Assembly: GCF_039503195.1 (NCBI RefSeq)
Contig: NZ_JBCJKP010000001.1
Coordinates: 372,001-436,000, forward strand
Direction: 5' to 3'
Length of the DNA stretch: 64,000 nt
Origin: Streptomyces mirabilis
GTDB lineage: Bacteria; Actinomycetota; Actinomycetes; Streptomycetales; Streptomycetaceae
In this document: positions 15,761 to 24,227 of the stretch, piece after piece
How the letters are laid out: the number at the start of each line of letters is the position of its first letter
How positions within the stretch are numbered: the stretch's first letter is position 1
Notes under the pieces: model-generated
Database searches by the model: none
What the model was told of the DNA's origin: nothing
The model's input: the letters and a program-made list of their open reading frames with translations, nothing else
Position numbers and translations under genes: made by a program

Positions 15761-17514
15761 ACGCGCTGCCGGTCGCGTCGGCGAAGGAAGTCCGCGCTCA
15801 CGCCAGGCGGATCGCCTCGCGCCATCCATGGCGCCTGGCCGGTGTCGTCGCCGTGAACGCGCTTGCGGCGGCGACCGGACTCGCCGTGCCGTGGCTGCTG
15901 GGCCATCTGGTCGCCTCGGTGGCCCGCGGCCGGAACGACATCACCCACTATGTGCTGCTGATCTGCCTGGCCTGCGTCACGCAGGCGACGCTCATCAGGT
16001 TCGCGATGTATGCGGCGGCCGTACTGGGTGAACGCGTCCTCGGGGAACTGCGCCAGCAGTTCGTCCGCGACATGCTCGCCCTGGACCTGAACACCGTCGA
16101 GAACGCCGACCGCGGCGATCTGGTGACCCGTACCACGCGGGACGTGGGCACGTTGTCCACCACCGTCCGGCACGCGATCCCGGAAACGCTGATCGCCCTG
16201 CTGACGATCGTCATCTCCCTCGGTGCCCTGATCCTGATCAGCCCGCTGCTCGTGCTGCCCTGCCTTGTCTCCGTGCCCATCCTGGTCGCGGCCTCCAAGT
16301 GGTACCTGGCCCGGGCCCGCGCCGGTTACGTACGGCAGAGCGCGTCGTACTCGCAGCTCACCGAGGGCCTGACCGAGACGGTCGAGGGCGCTCACACGGT
16401 GGAGGCTCTCCGGCTCACACATCGCCGGCTCGAACGGGTGGAGCGGGACATCGCCGAGTCCTACGCCGCCGAGCGCTACACCCTGCGCCTGCGCAACGTG
16501 TTCCTCCCGATCTGCGACACGACCTACGTCCTGCCCGTGGCGATCACTCTGGTCGTCGGTGGCCTCTTCTACATCCACGGGATGGTCACGCTGGCCGCGG
16601 TGACCGCGGCCACCCTGTACATCCAGCAGCTTCTCGGCCCGGTCGACACCCTGCTGTTCTGGCTCAACGAACTCCAGATGTCGGGCGTCGCACTCGCCCG
16701 GCTGCTCGGCATCGCCGAGTCGGCCCCGCCGACCGCCCCGGACACCTGCGAGCCCATGCCGCACAGTGCTGGGAACGGGAACTGGCTGGCGATACGGGAC
16801 GTGCGGTACGCGTACCGGCCGGACGTCGACGTGCTGCACGGCATCGATCTCGACGTCGTGAAAGGCGAGCGGCTGGCCCTCGTCGGGCCCTCGGGCTCGG
16901 GCAAGTCCACTCTTGGCCAACTGCTCGCGGGGATCCACCGGCCCCGCACCGGTACGATCACCTTCGGGGGCCTGCCCCTCGCGGAGATGCCACTGGAAGA
17001 ACTGCGCGGCAAGGTCGCCATCGTGGCCCAGGACCACCACGTCTTCGACGGTTCGTTGCGGGACAACTTGGTGATCGCCAAATCCGCCGCGACCGACGAG
17101 GAGATCGAGGCGGCGCTGACCGCGGTCGACGCCTGGCAGTGGGCCGAGCCGTTCGGACTCGACACCCGGATCAGCCTCCATGGCAACGCCCTGACACCTG
17201 CCCAGACGCAGCAGGTCGCCCTCGCCCGGCTGGTCCTGGCGAATCCGCACACCCTGATCCTGGACGAGGCCACCGCCCTGCTCAACCCGCACGCCGCCCG
17301 GCAGGCGGAACGGTCACTCGCCGCGGCGCTGGAGGGCCGCACGGTGATCGCCATCGCCCACCGGTTGCACACAGCCCATGATGCCGACCGGATCGCCGTG
17401 CTGGAGGAGGGGCGGATCAGCGAGTTGGGGACGCACCAGGAACTGCTCGAACACGGCGGCACCTACGCCGACCTCTGGAACTCCTGGCAGGGCCACGCCG
17501 AATCCCTTTCCTGA
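15757..17514 (+). CDS. ABC exporter half-transporter, catalytic subunit
   Basis: It starts at a GTG inside the GTGA overlap with the previous gene and encodes 585 residues. Membrane helices fill residues 30-300. The NBD has a canonical Walker A (LVGPSGSGKSTLGQLL), Q-loop (IVAQDHHVFDGSLRDN), Walker B with Glu (TLILDEATALLNP) and H-loop (IAIAHRL). Its signature is degenerate, LTPAQTQQVALAR in place of LSGGQ. Combined with the partner's intact signature, this gives one competent and one dead ATP site, as in other asymmetric bacterial exporters. Translational coupling by the overlap fits 1:1 assembly. Both genes are intact although the adjacent biosynthetic genes are wrecked. Confidence 0.92.
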   Translation: MNALPVASAKEVRAHARRIASRHPWRLAGVVAVNALAAATGLAVPWLLGHLVASVARGRNDITHYVLLICLACVTQATLIRFAMYAAAVLGERVLGELRQQFVRDMLALDLNTVENADRGDLVTRTTRDVGTLSTTVRHAIPETLIALLTIVISLGALILISPLLVLPCLVSVPILVAASKWYLARARAGYVRQSASYSQLTEGLTETVEGAHTVEALRLTHRRLERVERDIAESYAAERYTLRLRNVFLPICDTTYVLPVAITLVVGGLFYIHGMVTLAAVTAATLYIQQLLGPVDTLLFWLNELQMSGVALARLLGIAESAPPTAPDTCEPMPHSAGNGNWLAIRDVRYAYRPDVDVLHGIDLDVVKGERLALVGPSGSGKSTLGQLLAGIHRPRTGTITFGGLPLAEMPLEELRGKVAIVAQDHHVFDGSLRDNLVIAKSAATDEEIEAALTAVDAWQWAEPFGLDTRISLHGNALTPAQTQQVALARLVLANPHTLILDEATALLNPHAARQAERSLAAALEGRTVIAIAHRLHTAHDADRIAVLEEGRISELGTHQELLEHGGTYADLWNSWQGHAESLS

Positions 17515-17667
17515 CCCGGCCCGGGCGTGGATGTTCCCTGGAAGCTCGGCCCTCACCGGCGCACGCGGACAGGCCACTCGCCCCGGTGCCGGATGACTGT
17601 CGCTGGCATGGACAACTATGACCCTTTGGGGCAGGGCCCCGGGGAGAGTCACGTTCGTCCGGTTTGG

Positions 17668-17810
17668 TCATGGGATTCCGTGGAGGGTGAGGGCGGCTTC
17701 GGGGCAGGTGTGGGCGCGTCGGCCGCTGGCGGTGTTGGTCCAGCCGTTGCGGTAGAGGGCGGCGCGGGCCAGGATGCGCATGACGGCCGGGGTGTGGTGG
17801 CGGCGGATCT
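17668..17810 (-). pseudogene. Transposase C-terminal fragment
   Basis: The minus frame reads HHTPAVMRILARAALYRNGW and ends TLHGIP at TGA 17668, resembling the tail of a DDE transposase found often in Streptomyces. No other part of the element is nearby. The family is uncertain. Confidence 0.35.
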
Positions 17811-17900
17811 GCGCTCGCCGCAGTCACGCACACGGCGCGGACGACCTACGGGACGAGGCGCCGCCCTCACTTGCGAAGGGCGGCCGCAGCCTTGACTCGG

Positions 17901-19430
17901 TCATTGAAACTCCAGCCCCAAGCCGCTGGGCGGAAGGTCATCGTCGTCCGTGCCTGTCGGGCATGCTTTGGGGAGTGTGACTGATAGGCCGATGCTCTCC
18001 ATCGCGGCTTGGAAGGGGACTCCGGGTGGTGTTGCCGCTGACCAAATCACGGAGGTGCAGGTGCTGGTGTCGCAGTTTCCCCCGAATGTGAAAAAGTCGC
18101 CGCTCTCCACGGCCTTGCAGCGGCACACAGCGTGTCTCGGGTTGCGCGGGTCGATTTCGCATTCCACGTCCAGACAGTTTGCCCATTGTGCTCGGGATGC
18201 GCAGGTCATGGTGCGGGTAAGGTGGTTGGTGTTTTGTGTCGAGAACGTCGATACCAATCTATTGCCGACTGGTGCCCGTTCTGCACATGACTTATAGCCG
18301 TAGGAGTAGCCGTATTCCACCACACAGCGGCAGATGAGGACGTTCGGGTCGCTCGGCGAGGGTTTGCAGGCGGCTTTGGTACACAGCGCGTAGCGCTGTT
18401 TGCAGAGCCATCCGCCAGCGAACTTCACTTGTTTTGGGCGCCAGTTCGCCCCGGTAACGCCGCGGGCCATCGCGCGGGTGGAGGTGACGGCGGGTACCAT
18501 CGTGGCCGAGGCGAACAACAGTGCGCGTCGCGCGATCGTTGATCTACCACGCGGTTGGAGTGCCCTGGTCACCAGGTCGGCGATCTCTGCCGACCCAACT
18601 GCTGGCGCGGCGGCGAGGATCCGGTCGGTGTCGATCAGCAGTGCGCTGGGGGTGGCGGTCAGACCGTAAGTGGTGAGCAGCATTCGCTCTTCGTCCACCA
18701 GTAGGTTCCGCAGCCCGTGCTCACGTGAGAAGGCAACGCCGTCTGCGGCGGGCCCGCCGTTCACGATTGCGATGGTCAGCCGTTCTGCATAGGCCTGTTG
18801 CCACCGAGCCACCTGTGGCAGGAGTGCGTCGCACGCACCGCACGCGTGATCAGTGAAGAGAAGCAGGAGTGGCTGGTGCGCAGCGGCAAACAATTTGTCG
18901 AGAGTCCATACTTGTCCCGTTGCGTCAGGCAGTGAAAAGCCCGGTGTGACCATGCCCGGTCGCACTTTTCCGGATCGCTTGAGTCCCAGCACCATCCAAC
19001 AGGTCGCTGCGATGGTCCCTAGGCCCGTGAAGAACCATGGGGCACGCCCGTCGGCTGCGACGAATCCCGCCGTAGCTGCGAGGAGCCCGTTGCGTGCGAG
19101 CGTGGCCCACCCGACCGGCGTGGAGCGTAGCCCTCCGAAGCAGTGGCACTCCGGGGCCCGGCCGCGTGCGATGCTCACCACGATGGCCAGGCAGAACGTC
19201 AGCAACAGTCCGAGCGCTCCAAGCGCACCGATTCTTGCCCATGGGTTGACGACAAGAGCCAGGGCTGTGACGAACTCGTAGGAGACGAGAAGGTATCCAA
19301 GCGGCTTCGCCGTTCGAGCTGGCAGGCCGAAGCTTGCGATCGCGCGAGGCAGTCCCTCGCGGTCCATGAGTTTGGCGATCCCCGCGACCCCGAAGACCGC
19401 AGCCAACACCAGCCGTGCTGCCAGGACCAT
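17901..19430 (-). CDS. MauE-like membrane domain / thioredoxin domain / Cys-rich secreted domain fusion
   Basis: The protein has 509 residues. Residues 1-150 hold about five hydrophobic segments like MauE/DoxX redox proteins, with a CXC in a loop (PECHCFGG). Residues 160-290 form a thioredoxin-like domain with active site HACGACD and cis-Pro loop ATPSALLID. About residue 295 comes a Tat-like stretch (STIARRALLFASATMVPAVT), then a Cys-rich domain with 14 Cys in two similar modules sharing C-x4-C-x11-C-x-C. The acidic C-terminus has DDDD. In mau operons MauE and MauD mature the Cys-rich small subunit MauA; here membrane carrier, thioredoxin and Cys-rich part are one chain. Function is inferred: disulfide formation in its own exported tail or a partner. 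No dehydrogenase genes are nearby. Confidence 0.75.
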   Translation of the reverse strand: MVLAARLVLAAVFGVAGIAKLMDREGLPRAIASFGLPARTAKPLGYLLVSYEFVTALALVVNPWARIGALGALGLLLTFCLAIVVSIARGRAPECHCFGGLRSTPVGWATLARNGLLAATAGFVAADGRAPWFFTGLGTIAATCWMVLGLKRSGKVRPGMVTPGFSLPDATGQVWTLDKLFAAAHQPLLLLFTDHACGACDALLPQVARWQQAYAERLTIAIVNGGPAADGVAFSREHGLRNLLVDEERMLLTTYGLTATPSALLIDTDRILAAAPAVGSAEIADLVTRALQPRGRSTIARRALLFASATMVPAVTSTRAMARGVTGANWRPKQVKFAGGWLCKQRYALCTKAACKPSPSDPNVLICRCVVEYGYSYGYKSCAERAPVGNRLVSTFSTQNTNHLTRTMTCASRAQWANCLDVECEIDPRNPRHAVCRCKAVESGDFFTFGGNCDTSTCTSVIWSAATPPGVPFQAAMESIGLSVTLPKACPTGTDDDDLPPSGLGLEFQ

Positions 19431-19689
19431 GCCCGCTCACTCCCCATCGTTCTGGACGCCCTCCGGACGGAGCGCAGGCACCACGCACACATAACACAGC
19501 GCCCCGAACGACTCGTACCGCCTTGCGAGGCCGCGAACAACACTCCACAGGTCAGACTCACCCAGACGGCCGTGAACCCGGCGGCCGATCGACATCAATG
19601 GCGTCCATGGAAGGTCCTCGGCGGGTTCCGAAATTTCCCCAAGGCCAGGTAGTCAGCGTTTCCGCAGGAGCAACGGAGCTCCTTGCGGG

Positions 19690-19894
19690 ACAAGCTGCCG
19701 TCGCACCGACGCCGTCGGGAACTTCCCCGACCTCACCGCGTTGATCCGTCTGGTCAGCGCGGTGCTGCCGAGCGGAACGACGAGTGGACCAAGGCCCGCC
19801 GCTACATGGGACTCGACCTGCTGACCAAGGCCCGCCTCCACCCCAGCGAGCCAGAAACCGACGAGACCGCCCTGCCCACCGAACTCACCGCATA
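19690..19894 (+). pseudogene. IS256-family transposase C-terminal fragment
   Basis: The frames join as ALIRLVSAVL then AERNDEWTKARRYMGLDLLT, typical of the extreme C-terminus of Mutator-type transposases, with a frame switch near 19768 and a stop at TAG 19892-19894. The rest of the element is absent. Confidence 0.5.
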
Positions 19895-20013
19895 GCCTCA
19901 AAACGAGATCACCGAGCGGCCGTCGATACACCACTCCCGCGGACGTGACCAGCACGTGGTGGAGAGCATCGCGGCCTTCCCGGCGCTGCTCCGCGCGACG
20001 GCCGGCTGAGTCG

Positions 20014-20997
20014 TCACGTCAGGCGGCGTGCGAATTGAGCTGGTGTCACATGGTAGTGCTTCTTGAAAGCGCGGATGAAGTGGCTGCTGTCGGTGAAATG
20101 CCAGAGCGCGGCGGCCTCGGAGACGCTGAGCCGTGATCCGGAGGCGGTGAGCACCTCGGCCGCTTCCTCCAGGCGTCGGCGGCGGATGTAGGCGCTGAAC
20201 GACTCGTCCAGACTCGCGAAAGCCCGCTGCAAGGTTCGTACGGATACGTGCAGTTGCGCGGCTACCGCGGCCGGCGACAACTCGGCGTCGGTGAGCCGGG
20301 CATCGGCCAGGTCCTTGGCCGCCTGCGCCAGCGCCGGGGTGAAGGTGGGCTCGCGGTCGTCGAAGTGGTCGAGGATCAGCCCCTTGGCCAGTTCGAGCAG
20401 GGCGTTGCGAGACGCGTGCGCCCCCGCCGGGCTGAGCTCGCTCACGGTCCGCTGCACCACGCTGGTGTGTGCCATGAGGATCTGCGCTGCGGGCGAGGCG
20501 GCCTGACCGGTGCGCGGTTTCCCCGCGACCAGGGGCCGCAGAGCGTCGCCGGGAAAGATGAAGATGCGGGTGCCGATCACAGGCGTGGTGTGGAAGTGAT
20601 TCTCCGTCACGACATGGTGCATGAAGTATGTGCCGGCCGAGACGTACCTGTCGCCGCCCTGATCGTGCGGGTCCTGCAGGGCCACCGCCCCGCGCAGCCC
20701 GACGTACAACCGGATCTGATCATGCTCGTACATTCCGACTGCCTGGGTGCTCACGGGTGAGGATGCCCAGAGTTCGTTGATGGCGGTGTCTTCCAAGGCC
20801 ACCGACCGCATCGTTCCCTGGAAGCCGTCGACCGTGGGAGCGCTGAATTCCGGCAGCGGGTACAGGTCTCCCATGTGGTCGTTCCAGGTGTCGATGAACG
20901 GCTCCCACGTTCCTCGGCCGGTGCCGGTGGAGTCGGCGTCGACGGTGAACGTGCCCACCTTGCTGGCCGGCCCAAGGAAACGCGGCCTGCTCGTCAT
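20014..20997 (-). CDS. AraC-family transcriptional regulator with AraC-like binding domain
   Basis: The 327-residue protein has an N-terminal sensing region (residues 1-190, cupin-like, with YEHDQIRLYVGLRGAVALQD) and a C-terminal double helix-turn-helix. The first recognition helix lies in AAVAAQLHVSVRTLQRAFAS and the second in SVSEAAALWHFTDSSHFIRA, ending in FKKHYHVTPAQFARRL. The start is the ATG at 20997. It is divergent from the oxidoreductase at 21211; the 213-base gap contains a perfect 26-bp palindrome. It probably controls that oxidoreductase/cupin pair; the inducer is unknown. Confidence 0.9.
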   Translation of the reverse strand: MTSRPRFLGPASKVGTFTVDADSTGTGRGTWEPFIDTWNDHMGDLYPLPEFSAPTVDGFQGTMRSVALEDTAINELWASSPVSTQAVGMYEHDQIRLYVGLRGAVALQDPHDQGGDRYVSAGTYFMHHVVTENHFHTTPVIGTRIFIFPGDALRPLVAGKPRTGQAASPAAQILMAHTSVVQRTVSELSPAGAHASRNALLELAKGLILDHFDDREPTFTPALAQAAKDLADARLTDAELSPAAVAAQLHVSVRTLQRAFASLDESFSAYIRRRRLEEAAEVLTASGSRLSVSEAAALWHFTDSSHFIRAFKKHYHVTPAQFARRLT

Positions 20998-21151
20998 GTG
21001 TCCTCCGCCCCGATGAGGATGTCGCCGGAATCCCATGCTGTGTCGCGAAGGTACACCCCTTCTACGCACGGCTGTTCCTACGCTTGGCTGGCGCTTCAAC
21101 CTCCACAACGATCTACCGTCTGCCGGCCGTGCCCGGCGCCGCAGACACCGT

Positions 21152-21177
21152 GCCTTGCTTCGCATGCGAAGCAAGGC
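21152..21177. promoter_or_regulatory. Perfect 26-bp palindrome in a divergent promoter region
   Basis: The sequence is centred on CGCATGCG with arms GCCTTGCTTCG and CGAAGCAAGGC and no mismatch. It ends 33 bases before the oxidoreductase ATG, in the region expected for its promoter. AraC proteins normally bind direct repeats, so such a palindrome suggests a dimeric TetR/MarR-type repressor site; a transcribed hairpin is the alternative. Confidence 0.6.
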
Positions 21178-21210
21178 GACCGCGACCCCTCGGGCGAAAG
21201 TGAGAAAACT

Positions 21211-22158
21211 ATGAAGGCAGTGCGTTTCCACCAGTACGGCGACCCCGACGTCCTGCGTTACGAGGACGTGGAGCAGCCGGTTCCAGGCGCCGGGCAGGTG
21301 CGGGTCCGTGTTGCGGCGACGTCGTTCAACCCGGTCGACGCCAACATCCGCGCCGGTTTCATGCAGGGGCCGATCCCTGTGCCGCTGCCGCACTCGCCCG
21401 GCATCGACGTCGCCGGCACGATCGACGCGCTTGGCGAGGGCGTGACCGGCGTCCAGGTCGGTGACCAGGTCATCGGCTTCCTGCCGATGGCGGGACCCGG
21501 CGCCGCCGCGGAGTATGTCCTGGCACCGGTTGAGGCCCTGACGCCCGCGCCCAAGAGCGTCGCGCTGTCCGACGCGGCCGCGCTGCCGCTGGTGGGCCTG
21601 ACCGCGTGGCAGGCGCTGTTCGAGCACGCCAAGCTGACCGCCGGGCAGCGCGTGCTGGTCAACGGCGCCGGCGGAGCGGTCGGCGGCTACGCCGTGCAGT
21701 TGGCCAAGCAGGCCGGCGCCTTCGTGATCGCCACGGCCGGTCCGCGCAGCAGCCGTCGCGTCAGCGCCGCGGGTGCGGACGAGATCATCGACCATACGAC
21801 CGCCGACGTCGCAGCGGCGGTGAGCCAGCCGGTCGACGTCGTGCTCAACCTTGCGCCGGTCGAACCAGCACAGCTCGATGCGCTCCTCGGTCTGATCCGC
21901 CCCGGCGGTGTCCTGGTGAACACCACCGTGTGGATGCCCGCACCCAGCGACGAGGAGCGCGGCGTACGCGGCATCGACCTCTTCGTCCGTAGCGACGCGG
22001 ACCAGCTGTCGCACCTGGCGGAGCTGATCGACGGCGGCGAGCTGCGGGTTGAGGTCGCCCAGTGGGTGCCGTTGGCCGAGCTGCCGGCCCTGCACGCCGA
22101 CGCCGCCGCGGGCGCGCTGCCCAGTGGCAAGGTCGTCGTTGTTGCGTCCGACCGCTGA
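21211..22158 (+). CDS. NADP-dependent oxidoreductase, quinone-reductase-like MDR family
   Basis: The 315-residue protein starts MKAVRFHQYGDPDVLRYEDV. It has the GroES-like N-terminal domain (SFNPVDANIRAGFM, SPGIDVAGTIDALGEGVTGV) and a Rossmann domain with VLVNGAGGAVGGYAVQLAKQ. The zinc-ligand cysteines of alcohol dehydrogenases are missing, which fits the zinc-independent quinone/enone reductase branch that reduces activated double bonds with NADPH. It is followed 36 bases later by a cupin gene and lies opposite an AraC regulator. The substrate is unknown. Confidence 0.9.
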   Translation: MKAVRFHQYGDPDVLRYEDVEQPVPGAGQVRVRVAATSFNPVDANIRAGFMQGPIPVPLPHSPGIDVAGTIDALGEGVTGVQVGDQVIGFLPMAGPGAAAEYVLAPVEALTPAPKSVALSDAAALPLVGLTAWQALFEHAKLTAGQRVLVNGAGGAVGGYAVQLAKQAGAFVIATAGPRSSRRVSAAGADEIIDHTTADVAAAVSQPVDVVLNLAPVEPAQLDALLGLIRPGGVLVNTTVWMPAPSDEERGVRGIDLFVRSDADQLSHLAELIDGGELRVEVAQWVPLAELPALHADAAAGALPSGKVVVVASDR

Positions 22159-22194
22159 CTCCCAACTGACTGATCCTCGAAGGAGGCGACCACG

Positions 22195-22695
22195 ATGATC
22201 CCCGATGACGATCCGTCGCGCTCGCTGACCGTGGCGAACCCCGACGACCCCGGCACGACGTACATCTCGCTGGTGGGCGACACGTACGCCATGCTGGTCA
22301 CCGGCGAGCAGACCAACGGCCGATACTGCCTGATCGACATGCACGTCCCCGACGGCGGAGGCCCGCCGCCGCACCGGCACGACTTCGAAGAGATGTTCAC
22401 GATCATCGAGGGCGAGATCGAGTTCACCTTTCGCGGCGAGAAGCACACCGTACGGGCCGGGTCCACGATCAACATCCCGGCCAACGCGCCGCACAACTTC
22501 CGCAACGCATCGGGTGCGCCGGCCCGCATGCTGTGCATGTGCACCCCCGCCGGCCAGGACGAGTACTTCATGCGCATCGGTGACGTCGTCGCGGGCAAGG
22601 ACGCGCCGCCGCCGCAGCTGTCGGAGAACGAGTTCGCCGAACGCCGCCGCCGCGCGGCCGACTTGGCCTCGACCTACCGAAGCGAGTTCCTGTAG
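22195..22695 (+). CDS. Cupin-domain protein
   Basis: The 166-residue single-domain cupin shows both family motifs: GGGPPPHRHDFEEMFTIIEG (metal ligands His, His, Glu) and AGSTINIPANAPHNFRN (third His). GGAGG lies upstream of the ATG. It follows the oxidoreductase by 36 bases on the same strand, so the two probably form an operon under the divergent AraC regulator. Cupins of this size are often metal-dependent isomerases, dioxygenases or small-molecule sensors; which applies here cannot be told. Confidence 0.88.
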   Translation: MIPDDDPSRSLTVANPDDPGTTYISLVGDTYAMLVTGEQTNGRYCLIDMHVPDGGGPPPHRHDFEEMFTIIEGEIEFTFRGEKHTVRAGSTINIPANAPHNFRNASGAPARMLCMCTPAGQDEYFMRIGDVVAGKDAPPPQLSENEFAERRRRAADLASTYRSEFL

Positions 22696-22757
22696 CTCGC
22701 AGGCCCGGCAAGCCCGGCACCGGTCTGCCGTGGGCAAACTCGCCCTGACCTTGGGAG

Positions 22758-22945
22758 ATCGTCAAGCGCACCGACGACATGACAGGGTTCGTGGTGCTCC
22801 CCAGACGCTGGGTGGCAGAGCGCACGTTCGCACGGTTGATGAACTCCCGCCGTCTGGCCCGGGACTACGGGACGTTGCCGGCCAGCAACGAGGCGGTGAT
22901 CCGGTGGTCGATGGTCACCCGGATGAGTCGGCGTCTGGCACGGCC
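22758..22945 (+). pseudogene. IS5-family transposase C-terminal fragment
   Basis: [20 protein letters not shown] followed by [20 protein letters not shown] is the standard C-terminus of Streptomyces IS5-type transposases, including the conserved Arg-Trp-x-x-Glu-Arg segment that holds the last catalytic Glu. No start and no N-terminal part are present, and no terminal repeat was found. Confidence 0.7.
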
Positions 22946-23442
22946 ACGGGCTTCCGGGCCCCGATGCCTCCAGGAGGAGCCACCCGCGTTCTGCCAGGCG
23001 CCTGGCCCTGGAACGCACCCCCCTCGACCTTCGCCGGCGTCGTCCCGAGGCCCAGCTCCACCGCGATCTCCCTGGCCTTCACCGGTCCATTGCCCGCGGA
23101 CCGGCGCTCCTCCAGCACGGCCAGAATCCGCTGGTGGTCGGGCGCGAGCACGGACACCGGCAGCCCGTCCCGCCAGGGCGGCACCACCGACCCCGGCATC
23201 GGTGAGAGCAGCGTTTCCAGCTCCGCCTCGGTCACGGCAGTCGTCTCGGAGGCGGACAAGGCCAGAGCCTCGACCAGTTCCCCCCTCGCGATCACCCGCC
23301 GATCCAGCTCGATCTCCGCGGCCTCCAACACCGCAGCCAACCGCGCGGCTTCCTCCCGCAGGCCCTCCACCCGCACCCGGGCAGCCGCCTCCCGCTCCTC
23401 CAGCATTCCCAGCACCGACGTCACCGGGCACCCCCCGGTCAT
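22915..23442 (-). pseudogene. IS-associated helical protein, frameshifted
   Basis: A 100-residue coiled-coil-like region ([40 protein letters not shown]) precedes [18 protein letters not shown] and [17 protein letters not shown], a winged-helix-like part. The normal continuation, [18 protein letters not shown], is in another frame, with the switch near 23015. Proteins of this build commonly sit beside Streptomyces insertion elements; here it overlaps an IS5 fragment tail to tail. Confidence 0.5.
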
Positions 23443-24227
23443 GAAGCGGATACAAGACGCCGCATGTCTCCCTCACTCCGAGCAAAACCATGTCTGACCA
23501 GCAGAAATCAACGGATCACGTTCGGTTGAGACACGGAGTCTCAGACACACGCACCCCGAGCACTGCTTGGACGGCGGGCCGCCGAACCGGAAGGACGTCA
23601 GGGCCTTCATCCTTTGGACCCAGCAACGAGCAGCACCCGACTGATCTCCTCGGCGGCTGTCCGGCCCTGGTACTCCACCGGCGTCAGAGGTGACGTCACC
23701 CGCTCACCGTGGAACGGGCCATCGATCGCTGCGGCCGCACAGCCCGACGATGTGATCTCGTCGGCACAGCGACAAAATTCGGTCGCTGTGCCGGTGCGGG
23801 GGCGCGTGATTGTTCACGAGAAGTGGCGGCTCTGGCACAGATCTTGTGGAGCGGTCTCGGAGCGTCGCCGGAGCAGGGCCATCTTGCGACGCGGTTCGAA
23901 TCCGGCTCGCCCGAGACGGTGCAGTCGGCCACTCCGACGCTCAGTGGCGCGCCATCTGGCCGGTGGTGACCGGGCGGGGCCGGGATCCGCAGGCGGGAGA
24001 TGCGGCCGGGGACCAAATACCGTAGGTCCATGATCTTGTGGCGAGAAAGAACTTCTCGGCAGTGTGTCGATCGGTGGGTCTCCCGTTCGACGCTTGGGGA
24101 GAGGCGCGACCCGCGAAGCGGAATCCGGACAGGCCGCAGCTCTGTGATCAACAAGTGTTGTCCATTCGTCGACCGGTGGTGGGTTGCCGACCACCTAGCC
24201 GGCCGACGGACGTCCCAAGGAGAAACC
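23443..24227. other. Gene-poor stretch
   Basis: No frame here has good protein character. The notable structure is the inverted repeat at 23762-23793. The last 60 bases carry the leader of the RibD-like gene, with AAGGAGA just before its ATG. Confidence 0.5.
23762..23793. repeat. Perfect 12-bp inverted repeat
   Basis: CGGCACAGCGAC and GTCGCTGTGCCG flank the 8-base centre AAAATTCG. It lies in non-coding sequence with no U-run, so it is unlike an ordinary terminator. It may be an operator, a hairpin or an element end. Confidence 0.6.

Noticed and set aside
13526..15829. Minus-strand open frame of 767 codons
   Set aside because: It is antisense to the ABC exporter and dimethylformamidase-like sequence; Gln/His/Arg-rich, typical of shadow frames in high-GC DNA.
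20014..22737. Minus-strand open frame of 907 codons
   Set aside because: Only the first 327 codons (20014-20997) encode a protein family (AraC). The rest is antisense to the oxidoreductase and cupin genes and has no domain.
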